Source: Pseudomonadota bacterium
GTDB taxonomy: Bacteria > Pseudomonadota > Gammaproteobacteria > Burkholderiales > Ferrovaceae
DNA length: 7,204 bases
Direction: 5' to 3'
Assembly: GCA_021794775.1 (NCBI GenBank)
Contig: JAJYQG010000024.1
Coordinates: forward strand, 1-7,204
Shown in pieces: positions 1 to 5,544 of this stretch. The position numbers and the translations under genes were made by a program. Within the stretch, counting starts at the first letter, position 1. The number at the start of each line of letters is the position of its first letter. The notes beneath the pieces were generated by a model. It was given only the letters and a program-made list of their open reading frames with translations. It did no database searches and was not told the DNA's origin.

Positions 1-34
1 ATCTGCTGGCCCAGCGCAAAGCCACTGTCATCAT
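1..34 (-). CDS. petC: Cytochrome c1 (petC), first codons only, cut by window edge
   Basis: Only about 11 codons are visible (MMTVALRWASR from the first ATG), so the identification rests mainly on position. In proteobacteria petC follows petB directly and encodes cytochrome c1, the membrane-anchored haem c subunit of the bc1 complex that takes electrons from the Rieske protein. The first ATG (34-32) overlaps the petB stop in an ATGA arrangement; a second ATG follows at once (31-29), sharing one base with the stop. A GGTGA sequence inside the end of petB could be the ribosome binding site and is better spaced (about 7 bases) for the second ATG. The visible basic and hydrophobic residues fit the start of a signal peptide, as expected for cytochrome c1. 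No haem motif is inside the window. Confidence 0.65.
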   Translation of the reverse strand, partial: MMTVALRWASR

Positions 35-1242
35 GACGTCACCCGATCGGGAACTGGTTTGGTTTTATCCAGTTTGGAATAAACGGGCATCAGAACGAAA
101 AAACCGAAGTAGATCAAAGCGCAAATACGGGATATCGGATTGACGTACCACAGCGTGGGTTCTAACGTGCCCATATAGCCCAACACAAGAAATGAAATCA
201 CAAAACCGGCCAACGCCGTCTTGTACAGCTTGCCACGATAACGCACCGATTTGACAATACCACGGTCCAACCAAGGGAGCAGAAAAAACACCATCACCGC
301 CAATCCCATGGCAGCGATGCCGAGCTGCTTTTGGGGAATGGCGCGAAGAATGGCGTAAAACGGCGTGAAATACCAGACAGGCGCAATATGGGGCGGCGTT
401 TTCAGGGGATCGGCTGGAATAAAATTGTTTTCCTCTAGAAAATATCCCCCTCCTTCTGGAACGAAGAAGATGATGCCAAAGTAGAGTATCAGGAAACCCG
501 CCACGCCCACGATGTCTTTGACCGTGTAGTAGGGGTGAAACGGGATACCATCCAGGGGAATATGGGTTTCCGGATCCTTAACCGCCTTGATCTCGATGCC
601 ATCGGGGTTGTTCGACCCCACTTGATGCAACGCCACGATATGCAAGAACACCAGAATCACCAACACCAAGGGCAAGGCAATCACATGAAAAGCAAAAAAC
701 CGGTTCAACGTGGCATCGGCAATAACGTAGTCGCCTCGAACCCAAAGAGCCAGTTCTGGACTGATCGCATCAACCAGCGAAACAATCACTTGCGCTCCCC
801 AGTAGGACATTTGGCCCCAAGGCAAAAGATAGCCAAAAAAGGCCTCAGCCATAAGGCAAAGATAAATGGCCATGCCAATGATCCAGATCAACTCGCGCGG
901 CTGACGGTATGAGCCGTACAATATTCCTCGCATCATGTGCATGTAGACCACAATGAAAAACATTGAAGCCCCAGTCGAATGCATATAGCGGATAAGCCAG
1001 CCAAAATCCACATCGCGCATGATGTATTCGATCGAAGCAAAGGCAAAACGCGCATCCGGCTTGTAATTCATCGCGAGAAAAATGCCCGTTACAATCTGGA
1101 TGACCAACACCAACAACGCCAGAGAACCAAAGTAGTACCAAAAGTTGAAGTTCTTTGGCGCATAGTACTCCGCCAAATGCTCTTTCCAGACCTTCGTCAA
1201 GGGAAACCGCGCATCAATCCACCCCAGCATTTGCGACATCAT
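31..1242 (-). CDS. petB: Cytochrome b subunit of the ubiquinol-cytochrome c reductase (bc1) complex
   Basis: This is the 403-residue membrane core of complex III. It oxidises ubiquinol at the Qo site and carries two b haems across the inner membrane to the Qi site. Helix B holds H88 and H102 and helix D holds H186 and H201, the four expected haem ligands. The Qo motifs are SYWGAQV (146-152) and PVWY (288-291), the latter replacing the PEWY of mitochondria. GSNNPDG (209-215) follows helix D as in beta/gammaproteobacterial proteins. About eight hydrophobic helices are visible and the length is normal for a full cytochrome b, not the split b6/subunit IV form. It starts 2 bases after the petA stop, with a strong AGGAGG at 1249-1254. 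Two ATGs lie in tandem (1242 and 1239), spaced 6 and 9 bases from that site, so the first residue is uncertain by one codon. Identity is very secure. Confidence 0.99.
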   Translation of the reverse strand: MMSQMLGWIDARFPLTKVWKEHLAEYYAPKNFNFWYYFGSLALLVLVIQIVTGIFLAMNYKPDARFAFASIEYIMRDVDFGWLIRYMHSTGASMFFIVVYMHMMRGILYGSYRQPRELIWIIGMAIYLCLMAEAFFGYLLPWGQMSYWGAQVIVSLVDAISPELALWVRGDYVIADATLNRFFAFHVIALPLVLVILVFLHIVALHQVGSNNPDGIEIKAVKDPETHIPLDGIPFHPYYTVKDIVGVAGFLILYFGIIFFVPEGGGYFLEENNFIPADPLKTPPHIAPVWYFTPFYAILRAIPQKQLGIAAMGLAVMVFFLLPWLDRGIVKSVRYRGKLYKTALAGFVISFLVLGYMGTLEPTLWYVNPISRICALIYFGFFVLMPVYSKLDKTKPVPDRVTS

Positions 1243-1244
1243 CT

Positions 1245-1847
1245 TCAGCCTCCTTTCTTCTCAGCACCCACCAAGAGACGAACATCGCTCAGGAACGCAT
1301 AAGGCGGAACACGCAAGTTGAGGGGGGCTGGCATACTTTTAAACACCCGCCCCGACATATCGTATTTGGACCCGTGACAAGGGCATAGGAACCCCCCTGG
1401 CCAGTCAGCTCCCATTCCCCCATCGTCGCCTGACTTCATTTTTTCGGTAGGCGAACAACCAAGGTGCGTGCAAATTCCGACCACCACGAGAACCTCATCG
1501 TGCCCTTTTTGGGCTCGGGCAATATTTTTACAGCTCTCAGGCTGCTCCGACTTATCCGAATCCGGATCGCTCAAAAGATGACCGTTTTTTGCCAATTGCG
1601 CCATCATGGCCGCCGTGCGGCGGATGATCCATACGGGTTGACCACGCCACTCCTGAGTCACCATCATGCCGGATTCCAGTTTGCTGATATCAACCTCTAT
1701 CGGTGCTCCGGCAGCCTTTGCGCGAGCACTGGGAAACATGCTGAGAACAAAGGGCGTTGCCAACGCCACAACCCCTGCGCCGCCCACCGCGCTGGTTGCG
1801 CCAACCAAAAAGCGTCGCCTACCCTGATCCGTTTGCAACTTATCCAT
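1245..1847 (-). CDS. petA: Rieske [2Fe-2S] iron-sulfur subunit of the bc1 complex
   Basis: The 200-residue protein passes electrons from ubiquinol at the Qo site to cytochrome c1. The cluster-binding boxes are intact: CTHLGC (C126, H128, C131) and CPCHGS (C155, C157, H158). C126, H128, C155 and H158 would be the ligands and C131/C157 the stabilising disulfide. The N-terminus has RRRFLVG (10-16) followed by a hydrophobic segment to about residue 37, a twin-arginine signal-anchor typical of bacterial Rieske proteins. I chose the ATG at 1847 because an AGGA at 1856-1859 sits 8 bases upstream and the short basic N-region matches Tat signals. In-frame ATGs at 1856 and 1889 would add 3 or 14 residues; the 1856 ATG has that same AGGA overlapping it and so no usable site. 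An additional cysteine, C106, is unusual. It heads petA-petB-petC. Confidence 0.97.
   Translation of the reverse strand: MDKLQTDQGRRRFLVGATSAVGGAGVVALATPFVLSMFPSARAKAAGAPIEVDISKLESGMMVTQEWRGQPVWIIRRTAAMMAQLAKNGHLLSDPDSDKSEQPESCKNIARAQKGHDEVLVVVGICTHLGCSPTEKMKSGDDGGMGADWPGGFLCPCHGSKYDMSGRVFKSMPAPLNLRVPPYAFLSDVRLLVGAEKKGG
1249..1254 (-). promoter_or_regulatory. Strong ribosome binding site for petB
   Basis: The minus strand reads AGGAGG here, inside the last codons of petA, which encode KKGG. It stands 6 bases before the first and 9 bases before the second of the tandem petB ATGs. Because the site is within the petA reading frame and the stop lies between it and petB, translation of the two genes is probably coupled. 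Confidence 0.8.
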
Positions 1848-1892
1848 GTCATCCATCCTGTTTTCGGCTATAGTCCTGTGACACTGCACTCC

Positions 1893-1901
1893 ATTCTACC
1901 A
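1893..1901 (-). promoter_or_regulatory. Candidate extended -10 promoter for petA-petB-petC
   Basis: The minus strand reads TGGTAGAAT, which fits an extended -10 element (TGn followed by TAGAAT, five of six matches to TATAAT). It would start transcription near position 1886 and give a leader of about 40 bases before the chosen petA ATG. No recognisable -35 box lies at the usual distance, which is acceptable for extended -10 promoters or those needing an activator. This is a pattern match by eye, not a demonstrated promoter. Confidence 0.35.
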
Positions 1902-1922
1902 AACCCCTTGCTCCTGACTATG

Positions 1923-1962
1923 ACCCAAACGGGCTACAAAAACCCAAAGATCCACACCCAAA
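1923..1962. repeat. Three direct copies of the heptamer ACCCAAA in the petA/protease divergent region
   Basis: ACCCAAA occurs on the plus strand at 1923-1929, 1942-1948 and 1956-1962 (TTTGGGT on the minus strand). Start-to-start distances are 19 and 14 bases. The copies lie between the two putative -10 elements of the divergent genes, the first at about -37 relative to the suggested petA start. This is where an activator or repressor could bind. The match covers only the seven-base core; the flanks differ. Function is unproven. Confidence 0.35.
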
Positions 1963-1976
1963 TGAGTTATTTTTCA

Positions 1977-1982
1977 TACAAT
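1977..1982 (+). promoter_or_regulatory. Candidate -10 element for the plus-strand protease gene
   Basis: TACAAT matches TATAAT at five of six positions and would place a transcription start near 1989, about 58 bases before the protease ATG. No good -35 hexamer is found 16-18 bases upstream; that window instead overlaps the third ACCCAAA heptamer. The support is weak and rests on this hexamer alone. Confidence 0.25.
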
Positions 1983-1992
1983 TACCTCATAA

Positions 1993-2007
1993 CGTTGCAG
2001 AGCAACG
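1993..2007. repeat. Perfect short inverted repeat upstream of the protease gene
   Basis: CGTTGC at 1993-1998 and GCAACG at 2002-2007 are exact reverse complements separated by AGA. As DNA this could be a small dyad operator; as RNA it would be a 6-bp hairpin with a 3-base loop in the leader of the protease mRNA, if transcription starts near 1989. No T-run follows on either strand, so it is not an intrinsic terminator. A 6-bp dyad can arise by chance. Confidence 0.35.
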
Positions 2008-2046
2008 GGTATCCTAGCGCCGATTCCAGGCATTCATATTGATCTG

Positions 2047-3210
2047 ATGCAAAAACTCTGGCTGATTTTTTCGCAAACGGTCACCGTAGTTCTCGGGGCA
2101 CTTTTCGCCTATACCTACTTTGACCGCGTGTCCGGAAATGCTCCTCCCTCCGCCATCATAGCCGCACCCGCGTTGCAAACTGTTTCACCCGTCATCAATC
2201 CGGACCACGGTGCGCCCATGGGCTCCTTGCGCGTTGCCGCCCAGCGCGCCATGCCAACCGTGGTCAACATTTTCACCCGCAAACAGGTTGCGCATCGCAC
2301 GCTGCCCGATGACCCGCGCCAATTCTTCGGCGATGGCGACAGTGCCTCACCCCAGCTAAGCCTGGGCTCTGGGGTCATCGTACGCCCCGATGGTTACATT
2401 CTGACGAATGACCATGTCATCGATGGCGCCCAGGAAATCCAGGTTGCACTTTCAGATGGGCGAACCGTCAAGGCATCCATCGCAGGAACGGACCCGGAAA
2501 CAGACCTGGCTGTTCTCAAAATCAACCTGGATCACCTGCCCACCGTCACGTTTGGTCATTCGGATCAAGTGCGCGTCGGTGATATCGTTCTTGCCATCGG
2601 CAATCCTTTTGGCGTTGGAGAAACTGTCACTTCCGGGATCATCAGCGCGTTGGGACGCAGTCGCCTCGGCATCAATACGTTCGAAAACTTCATTCAAACC
2701 GACGCGGCGATCAACCCTGGTAACTCAGGGGGTGCCCTGGTGGACAGCAGCGGCAACCTGATCGGCATCAACAGCGCCATTTATTCCAAATCCGGCGGTT
2801 CTCAAGGCATCGGCTTCAGTATCCCTGGTGGTTTGGCTCAGCAAGTGATGGAAGACATCATCCAGCATGGCAGCGTAACCCGAGGCTGGATTGGCGTCGA
2901 GGTTCAGGATGTGACCCCGGACATCGCCACTTCTTTCCATCTCGCCCAATCATCGGGAGCGTTGATCGCCGCAGTCCTGCGCGCAGGACCTGCCGAACAA
3001 GCCGGCATCCGTCCCGGCGATGTTCTCGTCGAAGTCGAAGGCAAACCGATCACCGACTCCCGCGATATGCTGAATCAGGTCGCCGCCCTGCAACCCGGCC
3101 AATCAGCCTCCCTGGTGGTGATTCGCAACCAGAAACGTGAGCGTTTCACAGCGGTGGTCGGACGACGTCCCAAAGGGACCATTCGCAATCTGGATGAGCC
3201 TGGCCAGTAG
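2047..3210 (+). CDS. degS: Membrane-anchored DegS/AlgW-type serine protease (HtrA family, one PDZ domain)
   Basis: The 387-residue protein has an N-terminal hydrophobic anchor (about residues 4-22), a trypsin-like domain (about 60-265) and one PDZ domain (about 280-373). The catalytic triad is intact: H123 in TNDHVIDG, D153 in DPETDLAVL and S227 in NPGNSGGA. One PDZ domain plus an anchor and no cleavable signal is the DegS/AlgW design, unlike secreted two-PDZ DegP/DegQ. DegS-like enzymes sense misfolded outer-membrane proteins and cut an anti-sigma factor; whether this one does so is inference, since no rpoE/rseA lies in view. The ATG at 2047 is the only one fitting the anchor, although no good ribosome binding site precedes it (an AGG is 16 bases away). 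It is divergent from petA and convergent with tatC, 24 bases apart. The family call is secure; the exact orthologue (degS, algW, or simply an HtrA homologue) is less so. Confidence 0.93.
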   Translation: MQKLWLIFSQTVTVVLGALFAYTYFDRVSGNAPPSAIIAAPALQTVSPVINPDHGAPMGSLRVAAQRAMPTVVNIFTRKQVAHRTLPDDPRQFFGDGDSASPQLSLGSGVIVRPDGYILTNDHVIDGAQEIQVALSDGRTVKASIAGTDPETDLAVLKINLDHLPTVTFGHSDQVRVGDIVLAIGNPFGVGETVTSGIISALGRSRLGINTFENFIQTDAAINPGNSGGALVDSSGNLIGINSAIYSKSGGSQGIGFSIPGGLAQQVMEDIIQHGSVTRGWIGVEVQDVTPDIATSFHLAQSSGALIAAVLRAGPAEQAGIRPGDVLVEVEGKPITDSRDMLNQVAALQPGQSASLVVIRNQKRERFTAVVGRRPKGTIRNLDEPGQ

Positions 3211-3234
3211 CAAAGGCTGGCGCCCTCCTGAAAA

Positions 3235-4017
3235 TCAAGCTTCCAGGTTCGGCAACTTCTCGGTCTTATCCACAGGAATAGTCTTGGGCGTCATACGCGC
3301 CGCCACCAAAATACCCACTTCGTAAAGCAGCCAGAGAGGGACGGCCAACATGGTTTGAGATACCGCATCCGGAGGGGTAAAAATGGCCCCTATGATAAAT
3401 GCCCCGACCAGTACGTAACGACGAGCACTGCGCAACTGGGGAACGCTGATCACCCCCAGTTTGACCAACAACACGACGGCCACCGGTGTTTCAAAGGCGA
3501 GCCCAAAAGCAATGAACATGGTGATGACGAAACTCAGATATTTGTCGATATCGGTCATCATCTCCACCCCTTGCGGGGCAGTGTTGGCAAAGAAACCAAA
3601 AGCAAAAGGAAATACAGCAAAGTAGGCAAACATCATGCCAATGTAAAACAGCAGGGTACTGGACACGATTAAAGGAAAGGCCAGACGTTTTTCGTGATCG
3701 TATAACCCTGGGGCAATAAACCCCCATATCTGCGCCAAAACATAGGGCAAGGCCAGCAAGAAGGCAACCAACCCCGCCACCTTCATGGGGACAAAGAACG
3801 GCGTGGTCACCTCGGTTGCAATCATATGCCCACCCTGAGGCATTTTGCTAAGCAGCGGGTGCGCCAACCAGGTGTACAAATGGTTGGCCAGCGGCAACAG
3901 CGCTACGAACACCGCAAACACAGCAACCACCGCGCGAATGAGCCTCGTTCTCAGCTCAATCAAATGGCTCACAAACTCCCGGACGGTGGCCGACTCTTCT
4001 CCCCCTACCTCACTCAT
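3235..4017 (-). CDS. tatC: Sec-independent protein translocase subunit TatC
   Basis: TatC is the polytopic inner-membrane receptor that, with TatB, recognises twin-arginine signal peptides of folded proteins. The 260-residue protein shows six hydrophobic helices (roughly 26-45, 75-98, 115-138, 157-183, 196-213 and 219-236). Conserved family signatures are HLIELRTRL near the cytoplasmic N-terminus (E21), GLYDHEKRL in the first cytoplasmic loop (E109) and FGLAFETPVA (E176), as well as the TPPDAVSQT segment before the last helix. E21 and E109 match positions known in E. coli TatC to be needed for signal peptide recognition. The ATG at 4017 overlaps the end of tatB by 8 bases, indicating coupled translation. 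The gene is the last of the tatABC cluster and ends 24 bases from the opposed protease gene. Nothing about it is aberrant. Confidence 0.99.
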   Translation of the reverse strand: MSEVGGEESATVREFVSHLIELRTRLIRAVVAVFAVFVALLPLANHLYTWLAHPLLSKMPQGGHMIATEVTTPFFVPMKVAGLVAFLLALPYVLAQIWGFIAPGLYDHEKRLAFPLIVSSTLLFYIGMMFAYFAVFPFAFGFFANTAPQGVEMMTDIDKYLSFVITMFIAFGLAFETPVAVVLLVKLGVISVPQLRSARRYVLVGAFIIGAIFTPPDAVSQTMLAVPLWLLYEVGILVAARMTPKTIPVDKTEKLPNLEA

Positions 4018-4516
4018 TCAGAGCCCCACCCGCTTCCACAGCACGGCTGCGCGCTGGGGCCGCACGTCTTACGCTAAAAGGATCCCCTCCCATCGAGGCA
4101 TAGCCCACCTTGGGCCGTTCAAATCCCGGATGGATCTCATCGGTATTCTGTTCATGAACCAAAAACTCTTCCACGGCAGCCTGCGCCGAAACAGTCGAAT
4201 CATCTGGCTTCTGCACAGGACTGGAGTCTCCTTCTGCCAACACCGGCTGCTTGAGCACATGGTCAACGGCCGTTGCCGAGGCGGCCAGTTGACGCTCAGC
4301 TTCTGCCTTGGCCTCCGCAATCTTGCGTTCCACTTCTTTCATCTCGGCCTGGAGCAACTCACGGTCAATCTCAGCTTTGACCGACTGGGTGTAACGACGA
4401 AAACGGCCAAACAATACACCAGCTCCGCGAGCCACTTTTGGCATGCGCTCAGGACCAATGGCGATCAGGGCCACCAACCCCACCAGGCCGACTTCGGAAA
4501 AACTAAAATCCAGCAT
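4010..4516 (-). CDS. tatB: Sec-independent protein translocase subunit TatB
   Basis: TatB is a single-span membrane protein that partners TatC in the signal-recognition complex. The 168 residues begin with a short periplasmic start and a transmembrane helix (about 4-20). The hallmark glutamate E8 is within the helix and the GPERMPKVAR hinge follows (G21, P22, E23). An amphipathic helix follows, then a long charged helical stretch rich in Glu, Lys and Ala (about 45-80) and a polar tail with low conservation. The E8 and GPERxP features together with the length distinguish it from the neighbouring TatA. It starts 15 bases after the tatA stop, preceded by only a weak GGA-containing ribosome site, and overlaps tatC by 8 bases. 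The C-terminal part has no recognised domain, which is normal for TatB. Confidence 0.97.
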   Translation of the reverse strand: MLDFSFSEVGLVGLVALIAIGPERMPKVARGAGVLFGRFRRYTQSVKAEIDRELLQAEMKEVERKIAEAKAEAERQLAASATAVDHVLKQPVLAEGDSSPVQKPDDSTVSAQAAVEEFLVHEQNTDEIHPGFERPKVGYASMGGDPFSVRRAAPARSRAVEAGGALNE

Positions 4517-4531
4517 CGATCCGTTCTTCGG

Positions 4532-4759
4532 TCAGGAGTGAGACTTCTCTTGCACCGAGGCTTCCTTAACCGGAGATCCTCCTTTGTCATCCAGAGTAGG
4601 CTTTGTTTCGCTTTCTCCAGACCCCGCCATCCCTTCCTTGAAACCTTTGACGGCGCCTCCGAGATCGGAACCAATGTTACGCAATTTTTTGGTGCCGAAA
4701 ACCAGCACCACGATCAACAACAACAGCAACAGATGCTGAATACTGAACAAATCGCCCAT
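4532..4759 (-). CDS. tatA: Sec-independent protein translocase subunit TatA
   Basis: TatA oligomerises to form the passage through which folded Tat substrates cross the inner membrane. The 75-residue protein has a leucine-rich transmembrane helix (about 4-20) with a polar Q8. The FGTKKL hinge (21-26) follows, then the amphipathic helix [17 protein letters not shown] (28-44, including F40 at the family-conserved position), then a short charged tail. Length and motifs are those of TatA rather than TatB. The ATG at 4759 has a strong AAGGAG at 4765-4770, 5 bases upstream. It lies 84 bases after hinT, the widest gap in the minus-strand series, with a candidate internal promoter and hairpin in that gap. 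This suggests tatABC can be expressed apart from the upstream his genes. Confidence 0.98.
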   Translation of the reverse strand: MGDLFSIQHLLLLLLIVVLVFGTKKLRNIGSDLGGAVKGFKEGMAGSGESETKPTLDDKGGSPVKEASVQEKSHS

Positions 4760-4764
4760 GACTT

Positions 4765-4770
4765 CTCCTT
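4765..4770 (-). promoter_or_regulatory. Strong ribosome binding site for tatA
   Basis: The minus strand reads AAGGAG 5 bases before the tatA ATG. It is much stronger than the sites before tatB and tatC, which fits the need for TatA in excess over TatB and TatC. That stoichiometry is known from E. coli; its use here is inference. Confidence 0.75.
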
Positions 4771-4792
4771 AACCTCCCCGCGTGCAATGCGT

Positions 4793-4801
4793 ATTATCCC
4801 A
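4793..4801 (-). promoter_or_regulatory. Candidate internal extended -10 promoter for tatABC
   Basis: The minus strand reads TGGGATAAT, that is TGn followed by GATAAT (five of six matches to TATAAT). Transcription would start near 4786, leaving a leader of about 27 bases that includes the tatA ribosome site. No -35 box is convincing at 16-18 bases; a TTGGGC occurs with too long a spacer (20 bases). This is evidence by pattern only. Confidence 0.35.
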
Positions 4802-4809
4802 GATTGTCG

Positions 4810-4835
4810 GCATCATGAGCCCAAGCCCACGATGC
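4810..4835 (-). other. RNA hairpin between hinT and tatA
   Basis: Read on the minus strand, GCATCGTGGGC and GCTCATGATGC can pair over 11 positions around a TTGG loop. Nine pairs are Watson-Crick and two are G-U. On the plus strand the two G-U pairs become A-C mismatches, so the structure is best formed by the RNA of the transcribed strand. No U-run follows, so it is not a standard intrinsic terminator. It may stabilise or mark a processing point in the his-hinT-tat transcript. Confidence 0.45.
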
Positions 4836-4843
4836 GCCCCGGG

Positions 4844-5197
4844 TCATTTGTCGTCGCTGCGTGTCAACGCCGCCGATTTCAACCCACCCATGACATGAAT
4901 ATGCAGATGATAGACTTCCTGTCCGCCGGCGGGCCCCGTATTGATCACGGTACGAAACCCATCCATCAGTCCCTGTTCCTTGGCGAGCCTGGGCGTCAGC
5001 GAGAGCATTTTCCCAAGCAACGGCCCATCCTCCGCAACACAATGCGCCAAGGAGTCTCGATGCAACTTGGGAATCAACATGAAATGAACCGGAGCTGCCG
5101 GATGAATGTCATGAAAAGCCAGGACATCATCGTCTTCATATACTTTCCTGGACGGCAATTCACCGCGAACAATGCGACAGAAAAGACAATCAGCCAT
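4844..5197 (-). CDS. hinT: HIT-family purine nucleoside phosphoramidase (HinT)
   Basis: HinT proteins hydrolyse adenosine or guanosine phosphoramidates and aminoacyl-adenylates; they are soluble cytoplasmic homodimers. The 117-residue sequence carries the histidine triad HLHIHV (H97, H99, H101), where H99 would be the nucleophile. It also has the N-terminal CLFCRIVRGELPS segment (C4, C7), the Y/F-E-D-D...AFHDIHPAAPVH block (20-38) and INTGPAGGQEVYHLH around the nucleotide phosphate site. Length is typical of bacterial HinT. The ATG at 5197 has AAGG and GGGGA sequences a few bases upstream. It starts 14 bases after hisE and so probably shares the his transcript. This his-hinT-tat linkage is common in betaproteobacteria and does not by itself show a role in histidine synthesis. 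Some annotations use the name hitA or 'histidine triad nucleotide-binding protein'. Confidence 0.96.
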   Translation of the reverse strand: MADCLFCRIVRGELPSRKVYEDDDVLAFHDIHPAAPVHFMLIPKLHRDSLAHCVAEDGPLLGKMLSLTPRLAKEQGLMDGFRTVINTGPAGGQEVYHLHIHVMGGLKSAALTRSDDK

Positions 5198-5211
5198 CGA
5201 ACCTTCCCCTG

Positions 5212-5544
5212 TCAGTCATGCGACACAGACTGGCGCGCCGCCTTTTCGGCATGCCCAGACGTCCCCTCACGGCGTTCCAGTTCTGCCAGTACCTCACCAA
5301 CCTCGCCGCCTTGAGCCATCAGCAGCACCATAGAATGAAACCACAGATCGGCAATCTCTCGCACCAACGCGTTCCGATCACCGCCCTTGGCGGCCAGGAT
5401 GGTCTCCACCGCCTCCTCCCCGACCTTACGGGCCATGACATCTACCCCACGGGCATAAAGACTGGCCACGTAAGAATGCTGAGGATCGTCGTCACGACGC
5501 TGACGCAACGTCTGGTTAAGGCGAACAAGAACATCCGACATCAT
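5212..5544 (-). CDS. hisE: Phosphoribosyl-ATP pyrophosphatase (HisE)
   Basis: HisE hydrolyses phosphoribosyl-ATP to phosphoribosyl-AMP and pyrophosphate, the second step of histidine synthesis. The 110-residue all-alpha protein belongs to the MazG-like fold. Metal-binding acidic clusters are visible as [10 protein letters not shown] (E43, E44, E47) and EIADLWFH (E63, D66), and the family motif [13 protein letters not shown] (18-30) precedes them. It is a separate gene, not fused to hisI as in enteric bacteria. The start has tandem ATGs: the first (5544) overlaps the hisI stop as ATGA, the second (5541) shares one base with it. A GGAAG-type ribosome site lies about 4 and 7 bases from them, so the second may be the true start, giving 109 residues. 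Translation is likely coupled to hisI. Confidence 0.97.
   Translation of the reverse strand: MMSDVLVRLNQTLRQRRDDDPQHSYVASLYARGVDVMARKVGEEAVETILAAKGGDRNALVREIADLWFHSMVLLMAQGGEVGEVLAELERREGTSGHAEKAARQSVSHD

Noticed and set aside
535..912. Plus-strand open frames within petB and similar short frames inside petA and the his genes
   Set aside because: They are shadows of well-conserved genes on the other strand, with no ribosome site or recognisable domain.
1848..1889. Longer petA starting at the ATG at 1889 (214 residues) or 1856
   Set aside because: The AGGA at 1856-1859 is well spaced only for the ATG at 1847, and the shorter form has the compact basic region usual before a twin-arginine motif. 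The 1889 start lies at about the proposed transcription start.
3203..3221. GCCAG...CTGGC inverted repeat between the convergent protease and tatC genes, considered as a two-way terminator
   Set aside because: The stem is only 5 bp with a 9-base loop, starts inside the protease coding sequence, and has no T-run on either strand.
3845..5314. A 489-codon open frame on the plus strand, antisense to the start of tatC, all of tatB and tatA, hinT and the end of hisE
   Set aside because: Its protein has no recognisable domain and is rich in His, Arg, Gln and Pro, as expected for the complement of coding sequence; its poly-Gln run is the antisense of the TatA leucine-rich helix. The opposite strand holds secure genes throughout.
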